Shown in pieces: positions 62,151 to 64,000 of a DNA stretch of 64,000 nucleotides. A program made the translations under genes and the position numbers. The notes under the pieces were generated by a model. That model searched no databases. It saw only the letters and a list, made by a program, of their open reading frames with translations, and was not told the DNA's origin. Where the stretch lies: NCBI RefSeq assembly GCF_002246015.1, contig NZ_NOLJ01000012.1, forward strand, positions 121,524 through 185,523, given 5' to 3'. Source of the stretch: Nostoc sp. 'Peltigera membranacea cyanobiont' 210A. GTDB lineage: Bacteria; Cyanobacteriota; Cyanobacteriia; Cyanobacteriales; Nostocaceae. The number at the start of each line of letters is the position of its first letter. Positions within the stretch are counted from its first letter, which is position 1.

Positions 62151-62888
62151 CTAAAAATTACGGGATACTTCTATTTTAAGCCTCTGATTGTTTCGGGCTT
62201 CTAAAGCTAATTTTTTGATAATTATTTTTTGATTCGTATTAAAATTTTTAATATTAACTTCTAAAAAGTATTCTAATTCTTCTGGTGATGCATCTGGAAA
62301 AACAATAGAACCAACAACATTGTTACCTGTAAGCTTAAGTTTTGTAAAAAATAATACTTTTTGACCGTTCAGTATTAAAGAATCTAAATTAGAAAATAAA
62401 ATTAGCTTGAATAAACCATCTTGAATATCAGGGAGCTTTGGCAAAGATGCTGTTGAAGTATTTTTTGACTCTTGTATAATATATATGTTGTTCTCGAATA
62501 TTATCTCATCAGGAGTCAAATAGTAAATTCCGCCAAGATAGTTTTCAATACTAAAAGTTGCTTTTAATCCATCCACTAAATATTCTAGCTTATGAGAAGT
62601 CAGCGCTTCTCTCTTACTAGCACTCTGAGAACCTTTAAGAGAAATATTTTTAAATTCTTCAAACTCTTCTCTGATTTTATGTAAATATTTATCTAATCCT
62701 TCTCGTGAGTGAATTATTACTCCAGTTTGATTAAAAATAGAATCATAAGAATCCAGGGCTTTTTCAAAAGTTTGTGTAAATCTTTCTTCAAATAGATTCT
62801 TGTTCCAATGGAGTGCGCTTTGACGATATGCTAAGATTTCACTGATTTGAAATTTAACAAAATCATTAGCAAATTTCTGATTACTCAA
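62151..62888 (-). CDS. probable PD-(D/E)XK restriction endonuclease, 245 aa
   Basis: No family recognised with certainty. A plausible nuclease core is TPDEIIFENNIYIIQESKN, in which an Asp and then an ExK-type motif (ESK) fit the PD-(D/E)XK pattern. The rest is helical and charged. The gene is on the same strand as, and two genes upstream of, a D12 methyltransferase, the common layout of type II restriction-modification systems. AT-rich. It could instead be a stand-alone nuclease. Confidence 0.55.
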   Translation of the reverse strand: MSNQKFANDFVKFQISEILAYRQSALHWNKNLFEERFTQTFEKALDSYDSIFNQTGVIIHSREGLDKYLHKIREEFEEFKNISLKGSQSASKREALTSHKLEYLVDGLKATFSIENYLGGIYYLTPDEIIFENNIYIIQESKNTSTASLPKLPDIQDGLFKLILFSNLDSLILNGQKVLFFTKLKLTGNNVVGSIVFPDASPEELEYFLEVNIKNFNTNQKIIIKKLALEARNNQRLKIEVSRNF

Positions 62889-63008
62889 TTTATTCTTATT
62901 AGTTTGCCCCTTTTTGGTACTTTTATTTGCTGTTTCGTAACAGACATCTCCAAAATAGTAATATTCTGTGCTAAAAGAACATCATGAGAAGTTTTTCGAC
63001 ACAAAAAT

Positions 63009-63389
63009 ATGAGTGACATACTGAATCACATTGAGGAAAATCCCAAAGAAACAAAGCGGTTAATTGGTATGGGGCATGAACAGTTACAACAATTAATCTA
63101 TAATGCGGAAAAATTACACAATGAACAACAAGCGTTGTTAGAATCCCAGAAAGTTAGAATTATTGCTGGCGGTGGAGGTCGTAAATCAAAGTTATCTATC
63201 AAAGAACAAATAATTTTAACCTTGGTATATCTGAGGCATCTGACAACTTTTCAACTTTTGGGTATCCAGTTTGGAGTAAGTGAGTCCACAGCAAATGATA
63301 CATTTAATTATTGGTTGCCACTACTGAGAGAATTGTTACCATCTAGTTTAATTGAACAGGTAAAAAAAAAGAATCTGACTATGAAGTAG
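63009..63389 (+). CDS. IS5-like transposase, N-terminal part (HTH), orfA
   Basis: First part of a DDE transposase: a helix-turn-helix domain (IKEQIILTLVYLRHLTTFQLLG, read in two pieces) of the kind preceding DDE_Tnp_4. In frame 0 it stops at 63389 shortly after an A9 run (63362-63370). The slippery heptamer A AAA AAG at 63365-63371 is in the right register for a -1 shift into orfB. Not frame-damaged elsewhere. Confidence 0.8.
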   Translation: MSDILNHIEENPKETKRLIGMGHEQLQQLIYNAEKLHNEQQALLESQKVRIIAGGGGRKSKLSIKEQIILTLVYLRHLTTFQLLGIQFGVSESTANDTFNYWLPLLRELLPSSLIEQVKKKNLTMK

Positions 63390-63931
63390 TTAAAGAGGTA
63401 CTGACAGAATATGAATTAATTGTAGATAGCTATGAACAAGTGAGGGAAAGACCTGGAGACAATAAAGAGCAAGAAAAATATTATTCAGGAAAGGCAAGAA
63501 AACATACATTTAAAAGTCAGATAATTATCTTGCCACATGCCGGGGATATCGTTGATGTTATCGCTGGCGAACCTGGTCCAAAAAGCGACATAATTTTGTT
63601 TAGAGAAAACCGTGATAACTTTGACCCAAAACAGAAATTTAAGGGGGATTTAGGATATCTAGGAGAAGATTTAATTGACACCCCAATTAAAACACCGAGA
63701 AATAGCAAGTTAACAATTGACCAGAAAAAAGAAAATAAGGAGTTTTCATCCAAACGAGTATTTGTTGAACACCGAATCCGTTCAGTCAAAATATTTCGAG
63801 TTGTTCAAGATAGATTTAGATTAAATCCTAAAAAGTATGCTGAGGTAATTTTGACAATTTGTGGACTAGTCAGATTGCGAATTGGAGCGTTAATATTGCC
63901 AACAACAATAGCTCCTTTGCCATCAGGCTAA
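63362..63931 (+). CDS. IS5-like transposase, catalytic part (DDE), orfB in the -1 frame
   Basis: Continues the transposase in the -1 frame: IVDSYEQVRERPGD supplies the first Asp, KGDLGYLGED the second, and RVFVEHRIRSVKIFRV the Glu, so the DDE triad looks complete. It has no good start of its own, so expression likely depends on slippage at the A9 run. Fused length about 307 residues. A frameshift mutation in a formerly single frame is the alternative reading. Confidence 0.8.
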   Translation, partial: KKKESDYEVVKEVLTEYELIVDSYEQVRERPGDNKEQEKYYSGKARKHTFKSQIIILPHAGDIVDVIAGEPGPKSDIILFRENRDNFDPKQKFKGDLGYLGEDLIDTPIKTPRNSKLTIDQKKENKEFSSKRVFVEHRIRSVKIFRVVQDRFRLNPKKYAEVILTICGLVRLRIGALILPTTIAPLPSG

Positions 63932-64000
63932 AATCAACGCATATAACTACATATTTTTGCCTCATTATTATCAAGAAATATCTCAAAGCCTTATTTTATC

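Larger units (their letters stand above)
62950..64000 (+). mobile_element. IS5-family-like insertion sequence, right end probably near or beyond the window edge
   Basis: The transposase gene pair occupies 63009-63931. I could not identify terminal inverted repeats or target duplications with confidence; boundaries given are only limits. Both transposase halves appear intact, so the element may be active. Confidence 0.5.

Overview
The window looks like chromosomal DNA of a filamentous, heterocyst-forming cyanobacterium (Nostoc/Anabaena clade). Evidence: many HIP1-type GCGATCGC octamers, heptameric short tandem repeats between genes, photosynthetic petB/petD, three acyl-lipid desaturases, and a cluster joining a CnfR/PatB-type regulator, a nif-specific ferredoxin (fdxB), a cox operon of the heterocyst type and a nitrogenase-associated ArsC-family protein. 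No rRNA, tRNA or CRISPR array was recognised by eye.

Layout. 1-2200 is a decayed accessory zone: three very small genes in a probable operon on the minus strand (two below 60 codons), an XRE-type regulator with helically phased direct repeats at its start, and two gene relics, one from an AAA+ ATPase. 2197-11911 holds two large signalling proteins in tandem: a Ser/Thr kinase-ATPase-GAF-PAS-histidine kinase (HstK type) and a PAS/GAF/GGDEF/EAL protein. 12065-15101 is a C-terminal processing protease divergent from petB-petD. 15773-31252 is mostly ordinary chromosome: an anti-sigma-type ATPase, two cell-surface sugar genes, membrane and envelope proteins, an RDD-pentapeptide fusion, GNAT-ruvX-DUF3727, a frameshifted PD-(D/E)XK protein, a YqeG phosphatase, proB and a Uma2 protein. 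31379-34599 has a beta-helix gene between a truncated and a complete ROK sugar kinase gene.

38008-47755 is the nitrogen-fixation/heterocyst block: CnfR/PatB regulator (minus strand), long divergent control region with a perfect NtcA-type box, fdxB, coxB-coxA-coxC with a 21-bp palindromic minisatellite between coxA and coxC, a TPR-like protein, a cupin and the nitrogenase-associated protein. Together these fit control of nitrogenase genes, electron supply, and oxygen removal in the heterocyst. 47873-51306 is desC-desA-desB (delta-9, delta-12 and omega-3 desaturation), transcribed away from a PLP enzyme/hydrolase pair. 53892-60699 carries housekeeping genes (DUF1816, rlmB, Mini-RNase III, a STAS protein, carA, a retropepsin-like lipoprotein, trpD). 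60780-63931 is accessory again: a D12-class adenine methyltransferase, an RHH-like small protein, a probable PD-(D/E)XK endonuclease, and an IS5-like transposase that appears to need a -1 frameshift.

The sequence is rich in small dispersed elements. At least four have MITE-like inverted ends (15218-15491, 28367-28490, 40344-40494, 47057-47257), and one palindromic repeat sits inside another (50417-50481). The observations I rate highest are the 21-bp palindromic repeat inside the cox operon, the apparent ATT start codon of the STAS protein, the ROK relic flanking the beta-helix gene, and the repeat architecture around the XRE regulator.
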